Source of the DNA: G963691835 sp963691835
Lineage (GTDB): Bacteria; Pseudomonadota; Alphaproteobacteria; Thalassobaculales; Thalassobaculaceae
Assembly: GCA_963691835.1 (NCBI GenBank)
Contig: OY829383.1
Location: 5,022,001-5,086,000 of the forward strand
Reading direction: 5' to 3'
Length of the DNA stretch: 64,000 nucleotides
Under the pieces are notes generated by a model. The model worked only from the letters and a program-made list of their open reading frames with translations. It was not told where the DNA came from and ran no database searches. Positions 26,698-35,554 of the stretch are shown one piece after another (the stretch's first letter is position 1; every line of letters starts with the position of its first letter). The position numbers were made by a program, and so were the translations under genes.

Positions 26698-27132
26698 CTA
26701 CAGCACACCGATCGCGCGGAGTTCCCGCGCAAGATCTTCCGGCAGCTCTGCCTCATCACCTTCGAGCCTCGCCAGATCCGCGGGCGCATCCTTTGCCTCA
26801 AGATACCGCCACCCCTGAAACGGCCGGAACGGCCGACGCTCCACCCGGATAAGGGCGTCGTCCAACACCAAGCCGCATTTGACCTGACCGTCGATCACCC
26901 CTTCGTCGAGGCGCACGATCCTTTGCCGGGCGCGAACCTCCCGCCGGATGACCCAGTAGAGTGATCCGCCATCCAGAACCTCATCGTCCCGGCGCGGCCG
27001 GTTACGGGTCCAATGAATGGAGACAGGCTCCAATCCCTCGGCCGCCTTACGCGCCCGAGTGGCGATCTGATACCGCTCAAGCTCATCCAATGCATCTATG
27101 CCAACACAGAGCTTAAGAAGATGCACGGTCAT
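26698..27132 (-). CDS. DUF1489 family protein
   Basis: The 144-residue protein begins MTVHLLKLCVGID, the typical start of DUF1489, a family found mainly in Alphaproteobacteria with no assigned role. Basic residues at about 20-75 alternate with beta strands (GSLYWVIRREVRARQRIV). The ATG at 27132 overlaps the stop of the SLC13 transporter gene (ATGA). The frame stays open far upstream, but only as a shadow of the transporter. It ends one base after the convergent molybdoenzyme gene. Confidence 0.85.
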   Translation of the reverse strand: MTVHLLKLCVGIDALDELERYQIATRARKAAEGLEPVSIHWTRNRPRRDDEVLDGGSLYWVIRREVRARQRIVRLDEGVIDGQVKCGLVLDDALIRVERRPFRPFQGWRYLEAKDAPADLARLEGDEAELPEDLARELRAIGVL

Positions 27133-28583
27133 GGCAGATACCCGAGAAACTGCCACCAGAAATAGTTCAGCGGCATCAGCGGAAAGATCCCAATGGCTGC
27201 TGTCGCCAGGGCCATTCTGGCGCCCTCCGCCATCGAAACGCCCCCAAGGCGCAACCCGACGATCAGCGGCGGCACCTGAAATGGAAGCAACACAGTCGAG
27301 AAACCCAGTACCGGGACCATCAGTATGGTTTCGAGCGGAAGGCCGGACGCCGCCGCGAGATCTCCCGCGATCGGCGTCATGATTGCAGGCACGCCCGGCA
27401 TCGTCGAGGCGAGTCCCAGCAGCACGGCCACCCCCGTCATCTCCGCGAACGCGAGCGCCGGTGCTTCGGGGTCTAAGGGAACCACGCTTAGCATCGCTGC
27501 ACTCATGGCCGCCCCGAGCCCGCTTTCGGCGACCAGCGCGCCGACGCCGAGAATGCCCGCCACGTAGAGCAGCGGCGACATCTGCATCTTGTCCCTGAAC
27601 GCATCCGGCGGCACAAGGCCGGGCCATGGCAGCAGGCAGGCAAGCCCTGCGGCAAGCGAAATCCAGGCAGGCGAAATCCCGTGGATCGCATCCGAGCCCC
27701 AAAGGATCAGTGCCGCGATCAGCAAAATGGTCAAACGGCGTTCGTCCGCGCTCATCGGCAGCCGGGAGTGCAGATCCGCCCCCTCGCCCTCATCGGCCGA
27801 GCGGACCGCAGGTTGGTCGTTGTAGAACCAGACTGTGACAGCCCAAACGACCAAGGCCTTAAGAAATCCCAGCACCGGAAAGTGCAGCACCAGGTAATCG
27901 AGATACAGGATCTGAATGCCGTATTGCTGTTCCGCCGCACCGATCAGCACGTTGTTGGGAACGTTCGCCGGCAGGATCGCAGCCGAGCAGAGATAGGAGG
28001 AGAACAGAACCGCAAGCACCATCCCGGTTCGCCCCCGGCTCCCCTTCTCAAACCCCAGCACATCGGCCAGTGCCATAACCACCGGCAGCAGCAGCACGAT
28101 CCGGCCCATGGTCGAGGGCATCAGGAAGGCGAGGACGATCGACACGATGATCAGTCCGCCGATGATGGTTCCGTAGGATCCCGACAGCACCGTCAAAATG
28201 CGGCGCGCCAAGCGCCTGCCGAGCCCTGTTCGCTCGACCGCGACCCCAATGACCATGCCGCCGAACACAAGCCAGAAGGCACCCGCCGCAAAGCCGGAGA
28301 AAACGACCGACGGCTCGGAGACCGAGAAGATCATCGCGACGAGGAAGAATAGAACCGCGACCAGATGTTCCTGGAGTGCTCCTGTGGCCCAAAGCCCGAT
28401 GGCGAGAACAACCAGCGCGGCCGGCGGGCGCAAAGCGGGTTCGAGAGCCGGGATACCACCCATGCCGACGGCCGCCGCCAGACAGAAGATGATGATCGCC
28501 GGAAGCGACGCTTTTATCTTTGCTGGACTGATTGCGCTGTCAGCCGATCCGGACTTTGCATCGACCCCGGGGCTTCCGCTCAA
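27129..28583 (-). CDS. SLC13/DASS family anion (dicarboxylate or sulfate) transporter
   Basis: The 484-residue protein has 11-13 hydrophobic helices and the divalent-anion:Na+ symporter pattern: FLMPSTMGRIVLLLPVV, SAAILPANVPNNVLIGAA, and a second re-entrant motif LGLASTMPGVPAIMTPIAG. These proteins import carboxylates or sulfate. The start is TTG overlapping the biotin carboxylase stop (TTGA), so translation is coupled. The position suggests it brings in the substrate of the pxp/carboxylase pathway (inference). Confidence 0.85.
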   Translation of the reverse strand: MSGSPGVDAKSGSADSAISPAKIKASLPAIIIFCLAAAVGMGGIPALEPALRPPAALVVLAIGLWATGALQEHLVAVLFFLVAMIFSVSEPSVVFSGFAAGAFWLVFGGMVIGVAVERTGLGRRLARRILTVLSGSYGTIIGGLIIVSIVLAFLMPSTMGRIVLLLPVVMALADVLGFEKGSRGRTGMVLAVLFSSYLCSAAILPANVPNNVLIGAAEQQYGIQILYLDYLVLHFPVLGFLKALVVWAVTVWFYNDQPAVRSADEGEGADLHSRLPMSADERRLTILLIAALILWGSDAIHGISPAWISLAAGLACLLPWPGLVPPDAFRDKMQMSPLLYVAGILGVGALVAESGLGAAMSAAMLSVVPLDPEAPALAFAEMTGVAVLLGLASTMPGVPAIMTPIAGDLAAASGLPLETILMVPVLGFSTVLLPFQVPPLIVGLRLGGVSMAEGARMALATAAIGIFPLMPLNYFWWQFLGYLP

Positions 28584-30574
28584 GGGGCTGCCTCCGGCTC
28601 AAAGGCGACAAGGTCCACACCCTCTTCAACCATCGCCCCCTCGGCCACGTGGACCGCCGTAACGATGCCATCCGCCGGTGCGGTGATCGCATGCTCCATC
28701 TTCATGGCTTCCAGCACCAAAAGCGTGGCACCACGGGCAACCTGTTCCCCGTCGGAGACCGATACCTTGACGATCCGCCCCGGCATGGGCGCTTCCAGGC
28801 GGCCGGCCCCACCTTCGCTGCTGCCGGAGGCTCCGACAGGATCGATCCAGACATACTGGGCCCGACGTCCATCCGAAGTGACCATGGCCCGTCCGCCTAA
28901 CGCGCCCGCGCTGACATGTACCCGACCGAACAAGCGCTCACCATCGATGGTCAGATCCATCTCTCCATCTCCAGCAATTGTTCCGGACACGGACCAAGAC
29001 TCTTCCCCTTGCGAAACGATGAAACCCATCTCGGAGTTCGCGACCTCATACCGCTCCTCACCATTGGGGCCGTCAAGAAGGGCGGTCGTCGAAAGAGCGC
29101 CGAAAGGCGTCCAACCATCGGATACCTCCCAGGGCGAGGACGGTTGTTTGGCAGAGACAGCGCCACGCCGATGCGTGGCGACCGCGACGGCGGCACAAAG
29201 CTTCAGCCGCAGATCATCGGTGCCTGCCTCCGCCAAATCGCTCGCATGATCCTCAATGAACCCCGTATGAACATCACCTGCCCGGAAGGACGGGTGATCA
29301 ATGATCCGGCCGAGATAGTCGATGTTGGTGTTGAGCCCGGCAACTTCCGTTGCGCCCAGGGCACGATGGAGGCGGTCGATCGCCTGCTCCCGGTCACTGC
29401 CCCAAGCCATGACCTTAGCGATCATCGGGTCGTAGTGGATACCGACCTCGTCAGCTTCCCGGACACCCGCATCAATCCGAACACCGCCCACCGCGTCAGG
29501 GAACCGAAGCCGGTCAAGTCGGCCCGTCTGCGGCAGGAAGCCCTTGTCCGGGTCCTCGGCATAAAGGCGCGCTTCGATCGCGTGGCCGGTCACGCCGATA
29601 TCCGCCTGCGAGCAGGGCAATTCCTCACCACGGGCGACCCGGATCTGCCACTCAACCAGGTCCGTCCCAGTGATCAGCTCGGTCACCGGATGCTCTACCT
29701 GAAGACGGGTGTTCATCTCCATGAAGTAGTACCCGTCCGCGTCCACGATGAATTCGACGGTTCCCGCCCCCGCATAGCCGATCGCTTTCGCCGCGGTGAC
29801 GGCAGTCGCTCCCATTTTCGCCCGAAGCGCATCGTCCAAATCCGGGGCCGGAGCCTCCTCGACCACTTTCTGATGGCGTCGCTGGACCGAGCAATCCCGT
29901 TCATGAAGATGAACCGCGTTGCCGTGACTGTCGGCGAAGACCTGAAATTCCACATGGCGGGGCCGGAGCAGATACTTCTCGATGATCATCCTGGAATCAC
30001 CGAAAGCGGCGTCTGCCTCCCGCTGGGCGGCGGCGATTACCTCGGCGATCTCGGCTTCCGTATCGACCCGGCGCATGCCCTTGCCGCCACCGCCGGCACT
30101 CGCTTTCAGAAGAACCGGATAGCCGATCCGGCCCGCCTCGGCGACCAGCGTGTCGAGCGACTGATCTTCGCCCTGATAACCTGGGACGACGGGAACGCCC
30201 GCCTCGACCATGATGGCTTTTGCACCGGCCTTGGAGCCCATGGCTTCAATCGCGCTCACAGGTGGGCCGACGAAGACAAGCCCCGCGTCCTGGCAGGCCA
30301 GCGCGAAAGCCGCGTTCTCCGACAGAAAACCATATCCCGGATGAACGAAATCAGCTCCAAGGCGCAGTGCCGCATCAATGACCTTCGGGATATCCAGGTA
30401 GGATTCCCGTGCTGGCGCCGGGCCGATGCAAAGTGCCGTATCGGCGGCGGCCACATGGGCAGCGTGCCGGTCGGCGTCGGAGTACACGGCTGCGACGCGA
30501 AGGCCCATGGCCCTCGCGGTTCTCGCGATCCGGACGGCGATCTCACCCCGGTTGGCAATCAAAAGCGTTTGCAT
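28580..30574 (-). CDS. Biotin carboxylase / biotin carboxyl carrier fusion (acyl-CoA carboxylase alpha subunit)
   Basis: The 664-residue protein has biotin carboxylase N-domain (LLIANRGEIAVRIARTARAMG), ATP-grasp (SAGGGGKGMR, HEREDC-type motif HLHERDCSVQRRHQKVVEEAPAP), a C-domain (EMNTRLQVEHPVTE), a linker, and a C-terminal biotinyl domain with target Lys625 in EAMKMEH. The layout is that of 3-methylcrotonyl-, propionyl- or geranyl-CoA carboxylase alpha chains. No carboxyltransferase (beta) gene is in the window, so the acyl substrate cannot be stated. GAGGACATC precedes the ATG. It lies in a leftward operon after enoyl-CoA hydratase. Confidence 0.92.
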   Translation of the reverse strand: MQTLLIANRGEIAVRIARTARAMGLRVAAVYSDADRHAAHVAAADTALCIGPAPARESYLDIPKVIDAALRLGADFVHPGYGFLSENAAFALACQDAGLVFVGPPVSAIEAMGSKAGAKAIMVEAGVPVVPGYQGEDQSLDTLVAEAGRIGYPVLLKASAGGGGKGMRRVDTEAEIAEVIAAAQREADAAFGDSRMIIEKYLLRPRHVEFQVFADSHGNAVHLHERDCSVQRRHQKVVEEAPAPDLDDALRAKMGATAVTAAKAIGYAGAGTVEFIVDADGYYFMEMNTRLQVEHPVTELITGTDLVEWQIRVARGEELPCSQADIGVTGHAIEARLYAEDPDKGFLPQTGRLDRLRFPDAVGGVRIDAGVREADEVGIHYDPMIAKVMAWGSDREQAIDRLHRALGATEVAGLNTNIDYLGRIIDHPSFRAGDVHTGFIEDHASDLAEAGTDDLRLKLCAAVAVATHRRGAVSAKQPSSPWEVSDGWTPFGALSTTALLDGPNGEERYEVANSEMGFIVSQGEESWSVSGTIAGDGEMDLTIDGERLFGRVHVSAGALGGRAMVTSDGRRAQYVWIDPVGASGSSEGGAGRLEAPMPGRIVKVSVSDGEQVARGATLLVLEAMKMEHAITAPADGIVTAVHVAEGAMVEEGVDLVAFEPEAAP

Positions 30575-30624
30575 GATGTCCTCGGTAGCAGCCGACGGCG
30601 TTCGGCGCCAGACCCCAAACCGTC

Positions 30625-31431
30625 CTAGGTCATCCAAGCCGGACGACGCTTCTCCAGAAAGGCTGACAAGCCCTCACGTCCCTCATCGGTCGCCCGCTGA
30701 CGCGCGATCCGCTCAGCCGATTCCCGTCTTACGTCTTCGTCAATGTCCTTACCGGCAACCGCAGCGACCAGTGCTTTGGCCGCACGGCTGGCCATCGGCC
30801 CGGCCTTTCGCAACTCGGTGAGAAATGCTTCCACAGCCTCATCGAGTGACCCCGGATCCATCACCTGATGCACCAAACCGATGTCCCGGGCGGTTGCCGC
30901 GTCAAACCGTTCGCCTGTCTGAAACCAGCGGCGGGCCTGCCGGGCACCAATCGCCTCCACGACATACGGACTGATGGCTCCGGGGATGATCCCAAGTCGC
31001 GTTTCGGAAAGGGCGAAGATCGCGCCAGAAGAGGCGATGGCCATGTCGCAGCAAGCGGCAAGGCCAACAGCACCTCCGAAAGCATGACCGTTCACGCGGG
31101 CGATTGTTGTTTGCGGCAGTGACCAGAAGGAGTCCATCAGGGCCGCGATCGCCATAGCGTCCTCGATGTTCTCGGCCTCGTCCCGGTCCGCCGCCCGGCG
31201 CATATAGCCGAGATCTGCACCCGCGGAGAACGCCTCCCCCGCCCCGGTGAGAACGATGGCCCGGACGTCGTCCCGTTCCGCCAGGGCCCGGAATGTCGCA
31301 GTCAAATCCCGGATCAGAACGTCGTCAAACGCGTTCCGCACATCTGGCCGGGTCATCGTCACCCGGACCACATCCGGCGCGACCGCGTCGACGGCAACGG
31401 TTTCCGGGCGCTCAAGAGAAAGGGTCATCAC
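30625..31431 (-). CDS. Enoyl-CoA hydratase/isomerase family protein
   Basis: The 268-residue crotonase-fold protein shows AFSAGADLGYM (oxyanion hole), NGHAFGGAVGLAACCDMAIAS (second oxyanion segment) and SETRLGIIPGAISPYV with the catalytic Glu region. It resembles methylglutaconyl-CoA hydratases of leucine catabolism, which commonly sit beside methylcrotonyl-CoA carboxylase genes. Here, however, it sits between pxpC and the biotin carboxylase. The exact reaction is unknown. Confidence 0.9.
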   Translation of the reverse strand: MMTLSLERPETVAVDAVAPDVVRVTMTRPDVRNAFDDVLIRDLTATFRALAERDDVRAIVLTGAGEAFSAGADLGYMRRAADRDEAENIEDAMAIAALMDSFWSLPQTTIARVNGHAFGGAVGLAACCDMAIASSGAIFALSETRLGIIPGAISPYVVEAIGARQARRWFQTGERFDAATARDIGLVHQVMDPGSLDEAVEAFLTELRKAGPMASRAAKALVAAVAGKDIDEDVRRESAERIARQRATDEGREGLSAFLEKRRPAWMT

Positions 31432-31449
31432 GGCCTCCCGCCGCTGGTC

Positions 31450-32493
31450 TCAGACAGGTCCTGTATCTGGCTCGCCGGCGATCACGCCGCTTACGAGGTT
31501 TTGTTCGTACAACGCGCGCTCATCAAGCCAACCATCCGCTGGTTCAATGGCCGACACCAGTCGATCCACGCGGCTCTCCAAGGCCCGTCTCGCCTCTTCG
31601 GCGTCGGCCACATCAATCTCCTCAAACCGGAGCGTATCGCCCGGTCTCAGGCGACCCATTCTCGGGATGTCCGCGGAGATGACCGTCCCGAGCTTCGGAT
31701 AGCCGCCGGTCGTCTGATGATCCGCAAGAAGCACGATCGGAAGGCCATTGCCCGGGACCTGGATGGCACCGGTCACGATCCCGTCGGAGACGATGTTGAA
31801 ACCACGCGCATGCTGGAGCGCTGGGCCATCCAGACGCATCCCCATGCGATCCGCGTCCCGCGTGACAGCATAGTCGGCGCCAAAGAACGCCTCGATGCTG
31901 GCGTCGGTGAAGAAGTCGCGTTGCGGTCCCAGGACGACGCGGATCGGCCCCGTTTCCTCCCGCCAGCTCCGGTCACGCAGCCGTACCTCACCCCGTGGAT
32001 CCGCCGAGGTGCGAGCCAAAGGCAGCTGGTCACCGGACTGAAGGGCCCGTCCTTCCAGACCACCGAGAGATGCCCGAATGTAAGTCGAGAGGCTGCCGTA
32101 AACCTGGGGCAGATCGAACCCGCCCTCCACCGCCAGATAGGCGACACCACCCTCAGGCAGGCCACCGACACTCAGCGAGCGGCCACGCTCAATCCGGATG
32201 CTGCGTTGGGACTCCAGACGAACTTGCTGATCACCCGAGACGATGTCGACCGTCGCATCCGTGCCCGTCAAAGCCACCCGAACACTGTCCGCCTGCACAA
32301 CAAAGCTGGGCCCCATCATCCGGAACTCCAAAGCGGCCGCGTCCGCCGGATTGCCGACCAACTCATTCGCCAGCCGGAGTGCCACCGGATCCAGCGCGCC
32401 GGAAACCGGAACGCCCAGGTGTTGAACGCTGGGTCGCCCAAGGTCCTGTATGGTCACACCGAAGCCGGGGTTCTGAACCAGAAGAGCGCTCAC
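31450..32493 (-). CDS. pxpC: 5-Oxoprolinase subunit C (KipA/AHS2 family)
   Basis: The 347-residue protein is a biotin-dependent-carboxyltransferase-like (CT_A_B) protein. It opens LLVQNPGFGVTIQDLGRPSVQHLGVPVSGALD and carries AYLAVEGGFDLPQVYGS and the LLADHQTTGGYPKLG motif. With PxpA and PxpB it forms an ATP-dependent 5-oxoprolinase in characterised bacteria. The GTG at 32493 overlaps the pxpB stop (GTGA); the frame is open further but only inside pxpB. Confidence 0.92.
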   Translation of the reverse strand: MSALLVQNPGFGVTIQDLGRPSVQHLGVPVSGALDPVALRLANELVGNPADAAALEFRMMGPSFVVQADSVRVALTGTDATVDIVSGDQQVRLESQRSIRIERGRSLSVGGLPEGGVAYLAVEGGFDLPQVYGSLSTYIRASLGGLEGRALQSGDQLPLARTSADPRGEVRLRDRSWREETGPIRVVLGPQRDFFTDASIEAFFGADYAVTRDADRMGMRLDGPALQHARGFNIVSDGIVTGAIQVPGNGLPIVLLADHQTTGGYPKLGTVISADIPRMGRLRPGDTLRFEEIDVADAEEARRALESRVDRLVSAIEPADGWLDERALYEQNLVSGVIAGEPDTGPV

Positions 32494-33242
32494 AGCTCGA
32501 ACTCCTCGACATCCGGCGTCCATGTGCCCGCCGTAACCGTCTCCCGGATGCTCTCGTATTCTCCCTGGTCGACGGCGTAGAACAGGATCTGATCTCCCGC
32601 ATCCACAAGGATCGGGTTGTCCCGATGGGGGTCGTAGAACTCGACCGGAGTCCGGCCGACGAGGTGCCATCCCCCCGGGCTCTCGATCGTGTAGATCGTG
32701 GTCTGCCGCTGGGCGACACTGACCGAGCGGGCGGGCACTTTAACTCTGGGTTCGACCAGACGTGGGACGTCGAAGACCTCATCCAGAACCCCGAGATAGG
32801 GAAACCCCGGCAGGAACCCCATCATGAAGACATCAAGCGGCGTTGTTGTGTGAGCCTCGATCGCGTCCGCCACGGACAGGCCAATGGTTTCTGCGAGCCC
32901 GTCGAGGTCGGGACCATGCTCTCCCCCATAGCAAACCGGGATACGCCAACGGCGCTTCACGCCGCCAACTTCCGCATCGACTTCCAGCAACGCTTCGATC
33001 CGGGTCCGGAGTGCGGCACCGCTGACCGCCAACGGATCGTAATGAACCATCAGAGACCGGAAGGTTGGAACAATGTCGACCACACCCGCCACCGCCGCAG
33101 ACCTGAGAGCAGACCCAAGCACCGTGACCCGGCGATTGATCTCCCGGTCGATCGTCTCACCGAACTGAACGACGAGGGCCGTATCGCCAGCTGAAAGAAA
33201 AACCGGATCGGCCGTTGTCGCGCTTGAGTTTGGGCTGGGCAT
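32490..33242 (-). CDS. pxpB: 5-Oxoprolinase subunit B (KipI/AHS1 family)
   Basis: The 250-residue CT_C_D protein has typical segments DTALVVQFGETIDREINRRV, IPVCYGGEHGPDL, FMMGFLPGFPYLG and SPGGWHLVGRTPV. It is the partner of PxpC. The ATG at 33242 was chosen because the added upstream residues are not conserved-looking and would use up the divergent promoter. First gene of the leftward six-gene operon, divergent from pxpA. Confidence 0.92.
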   Translation of the reverse strand: MPSPNSSATTADPVFLSAGDTALVVQFGETIDREINRRVTVLGSALRSAAVAGVVDIVPTFRSLMVHYDPLAVSGAALRTRIEALLEVDAEVGGVKRRWRIPVCYGGEHGPDLDGLAETIGLSVADAIEAHTTTPLDVFMMGFLPGFPYLGVLDEVFDVPRLVEPRVKVPARSVSVAQRQTTIYTIESPGGWHLVGRTPVEFYDPHRDNPILVDAGDQILFYAVDQGEYESIRETVTAGTWTPDVEEFEL

Positions 33243-33267
33243 GGACCGATCCTCGCCAAAGGCTCTA

Positions 33268-33295
33268 AGGTCAGAGGGGTCGGACGCGGTGACCT
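33268..33295. promoter_or_regulatory. Inverted repeat in the pxpB/pxpA divergent promoter region
   Basis: AGGTCA-N16-TGACCT, a perfect 6-bp inverted repeat in the 104-base region between the two divergent operons. It could be a shared operator; it is short enough to occur by chance. Confidence 0.3.
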
Positions 33296-33346
33296 CTCCG
33301 GTCATCGCTCCGCATTTCGGGAAGGCGCTTACGAAAGACGACGACA

Positions 33347-34120
33347 ATGCGCAAGGTCAACCTCAACGCGGACATGGCCGAGGGACATGGTGCCTGGGAC
33401 ATCGGCGACGATACCGCGATGCTGGATATCATCACGTCCGCCAATGTGGCGTGTGGCTTCCACGCAGGCGATGCGAACGTCATGGCCAGGGTCTGCAGAT
33501 CCGCAGTGGAGAAAGGTGTCAGTATTGGCGCCCACCCAGGTTTCAACGACCTGTGGGGCTTCGGCCGGCGGCGGATCGAGTCCTCGCCGGGGGACATCGA
33601 AAACATGACCGCCTACCAGATCGGCGCGCTTCAAGGCATCGCCCAGGCGGCTGGCACGCGGGTCACCCATGTCAAACCACACGGCGCGCTGAACAACATG
33701 GCATCGGAAGACGAGACGCTGGGTTTGGCGATTGCGCGCGCGATGAAAGGCGTCGACCCCTCCATCATCCTGCTGGCGACCACCGGCTCCCAGCTCTACC
33801 TGGCGGGCGAGAAGGTCGGCATTCCGGTCGCCTCTGAGGTTTTCGCGGACCGGACTTACGATGACCACGGCAACCTCACCAGCCGCAAGCGGGACGACGC
33901 GATGATTCGCGATCCCGAGGCTGCCGTCGCCCATGTACGAAGCATGGTGCACGACGGTGTCGTGATCTCCACCTCCGGCAAACGGGTCCCCGTCGTCGCT
34001 CACTCGATCTGTGTTCACGGAGATGAGCCGACCGGGCCTGCCGTCGCAAGCGCCGTTCGGAAGGCGCTTGAGGCCGACGGTCTCGCCGTTGTGCCCCTCC
34101 CCGACGTTCCCCTCGACTAG
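33347..34120 (+). CDS. pxpA: 5-Oxoprolinase subunit A (LamB/YcsF family)
   Basis: The 257-residue LamB/YcsF protein shows VNLNADMAEGHGAWDIGDD, SANVACGFHAGD, GAHPGFNDLWGFGRR, THVKPHGALNNMA, FADRTYDDHGNL and SICVHGDEP. These acidic and His residues form the presumed active site. PxpA with PxpB and PxpC hydrolyses 5-oxoproline to glutamate using ATP. It leads the rightward operon with the M20 and M81 peptidases. Confidence 0.94.
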   Translation: MRKVNLNADMAEGHGAWDIGDDTAMLDIITSANVACGFHAGDANVMARVCRSAVEKGVSIGAHPGFNDLWGFGRRRIESSPGDIENMTAYQIGALQGIAQAAGTRVTHVKPHGALNNMASEDETLGLAIARAMKGVDPSIILLATTGSQLYLAGEKVGIPVASEVFADRTYDDHGNLTSRKRDDAMIRDPEAAVAHVRSMVHDGVVISTSGKRVPVVAHSICVHGDEPTGPAVASAVRKALEADGLAVVPLPDVPLD

Positions 34121-34132
34121 ACAGGCAAGACC

Positions 34133-35554
34133 ATGAGCCGACAGGACGCAATCGACCTCGCCCAGGCCTACTACGATGACGGCCGCTTTCTAACCGACCT
34201 TCGGCGGCGCGTCGCCATACGGACGGAAAGCCAACTCCGGGAAGAGCGGGAGGATGAGCTTGAGGCCTATATCACTGAGATCACCGAGACACTGACGCCA
34301 CTCGGCTACACCTGCCAGCGCTTTGACAATCCCAGCCCGAAAGGCGGACCGTTCATCGTCGGCACACGGGTCGAAGACCCGTCCCTGCCAACCGTCTTCA
34401 CCTATGGCCACGGCGACGTTGTTCGCGGCATCGATGAGGCTTGGCGGGACGGCCTGTCACCCTGGGAGATCACGATCGAGGGTGACAGGCTCTACGGCCG
34501 CGGAACAGCCGATAACAAGGGCCAGCACAGCATCAACATCACCGCCCTGGCCTCGGCGATCGAGGCGCGGGGCGGCAAGCTGGGCTTCAACTCGACGGTC
34601 CTGATCGAGACGGGCGAAGAAACCGGGTCACCTGGACTGCACGAATTCGCGCGGCAACAGAAGGAGCTGCTGGCAGCGGACGTGCTGATCGGCTCCGACG
34701 GCCCCCGGGCAAGGGCGGACCTGCCGACGTTGTTCATGGGCTCACGGGGGTCGTACGCCTTCGATGTCACCGTGGATCTGCGGGAGGGCGGACACCACTC
34801 CGGCAACTGGGGGGGCCTGATCGTCAACCCGGCGATCGTGCTTTCGCACGCCTTGGCAAGCATTACCGACCGGCGGGGCCAGATCCGTGTGCCGGAATGG
34901 CGGCCGACAACCCTTACCAACTCGATCCGCATGGCTTTGGCAGGCGTTGAGGTCGACGGCGGAGAAGATGCGCCGGAGATCGAGCCGAATTGGGGCGAGG
35001 AGAGCCTGACCCCAATCGAGCGGGTCATTGCCTGGAACAGCTTCGAGATTCTCGCCTTCACCTCTGGCAATCCGGAGAACCCGGTCAACGCCATCCCGCC
35101 GCGCGCGACCGCCCGGTGCCAGTTGCGCTTCGTCGTCGGCACCGATCCGGATGACATCGTGCCCGCCCTGCAACGTCATATGGAGCGGGAAGGCTTCGAC
35201 ATGGTGACGGTGACACAGGCAGATCGCGGTGTGATGAACGCGACGCGGCTCGACCCGGACCATCCTTGGGTGCGGTGGGCTGCAGCGTCCATGGCGCAGT
35301 CTTCCGGCAAGAAGACGACGGTTCTGCCTAACCTCGGCGGCTCCCTGCCCAACGATGTGTTCAGCGAGATTCTTGGGCTGCCGACCCTCTGGGTCCCGCA
35401 CTCCTACTCCGGCTGCTCTCAGCACGCACCGGACGAGCATGCGCTCGGCTCCATCATCCGCGAAGGCCTCGGCCTGATGGCTGGATTGTTCTGGGATATG
35501 GGGGAGCCGGCCGGTGCGGGCGGCCCGCCGCTCTCAAGCGGAGCAGCGGAGTGA
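34133..35554 (+). CDS. M20 family metallopeptidase
   Basis: The 473-residue dinuclear-zinc hydrolase has metal-site motifs YGHGDVV, GRGTADNKGQ, LIETGEETGSPG and the C-terminal HSYSGCSQHAPDEH. A lid domain lies at about 215-340. M20 enzymes release amino acids from dipeptides, N-acyl or N-carbamoyl amino acids. It starts 12 bases after pxpA, and its stop overlaps the M81 gene start. A role in freeing amino acids alongside 5-oxoproline hydrolysis is an inference. Confidence 0.9.
   Translation: MSRQDAIDLAQAYYDDGRFLTDLRRRVAIRTESQLREEREDELEAYITEITETLTPLGYTCQRFDNPSPKGGPFIVGTRVEDPSLPTVFTYGHGDVVRGIDEAWRDGLSPWEITIEGDRLYGRGTADNKGQHSINITALASAIEARGGKLGFNSTVLIETGEETGSPGLHEFARQQKELLAADVLIGSDGPRARADLPTLFMGSRGSYAFDVTVDLREGGHHSGNWGGLIVNPAIVLSHALASITDRRGQIRVPEWRPTTLTNSIRMALAGVEVDGGEDAPEIEPNWGEESLTPIERVIAWNSFEILAFTSGNPENPVNAIPPRATARCQLRFVVGTDPDDIVPALQRHMEREGFDMVTVTQADRGVMNATRLDPDHPWVRWAAASMAQSSGKKTTVLPNLGGSLPNDVFSEILGLPTLWVPHSYSGCSQHAPDEHALGSIIREGLGLMAGLFWDMGEPAGAGGPPLSSGAAE

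Noticed and set aside
27133..27702. N-terminal extension of the DUF1489 frame
   Set aside because: The extension lies wholly inside the SLC13 transporter gene and is Arg/Ala-rich without structure. The DUF1489 start at 27132 is typical.
28916..30628. 570-codon open frame antisense to the biotin carboxylase gene
   Set aside because: The opposite strand encodes a full, conserved biotin-dependent enzyme. The long open frame follows from high GC at third positions.
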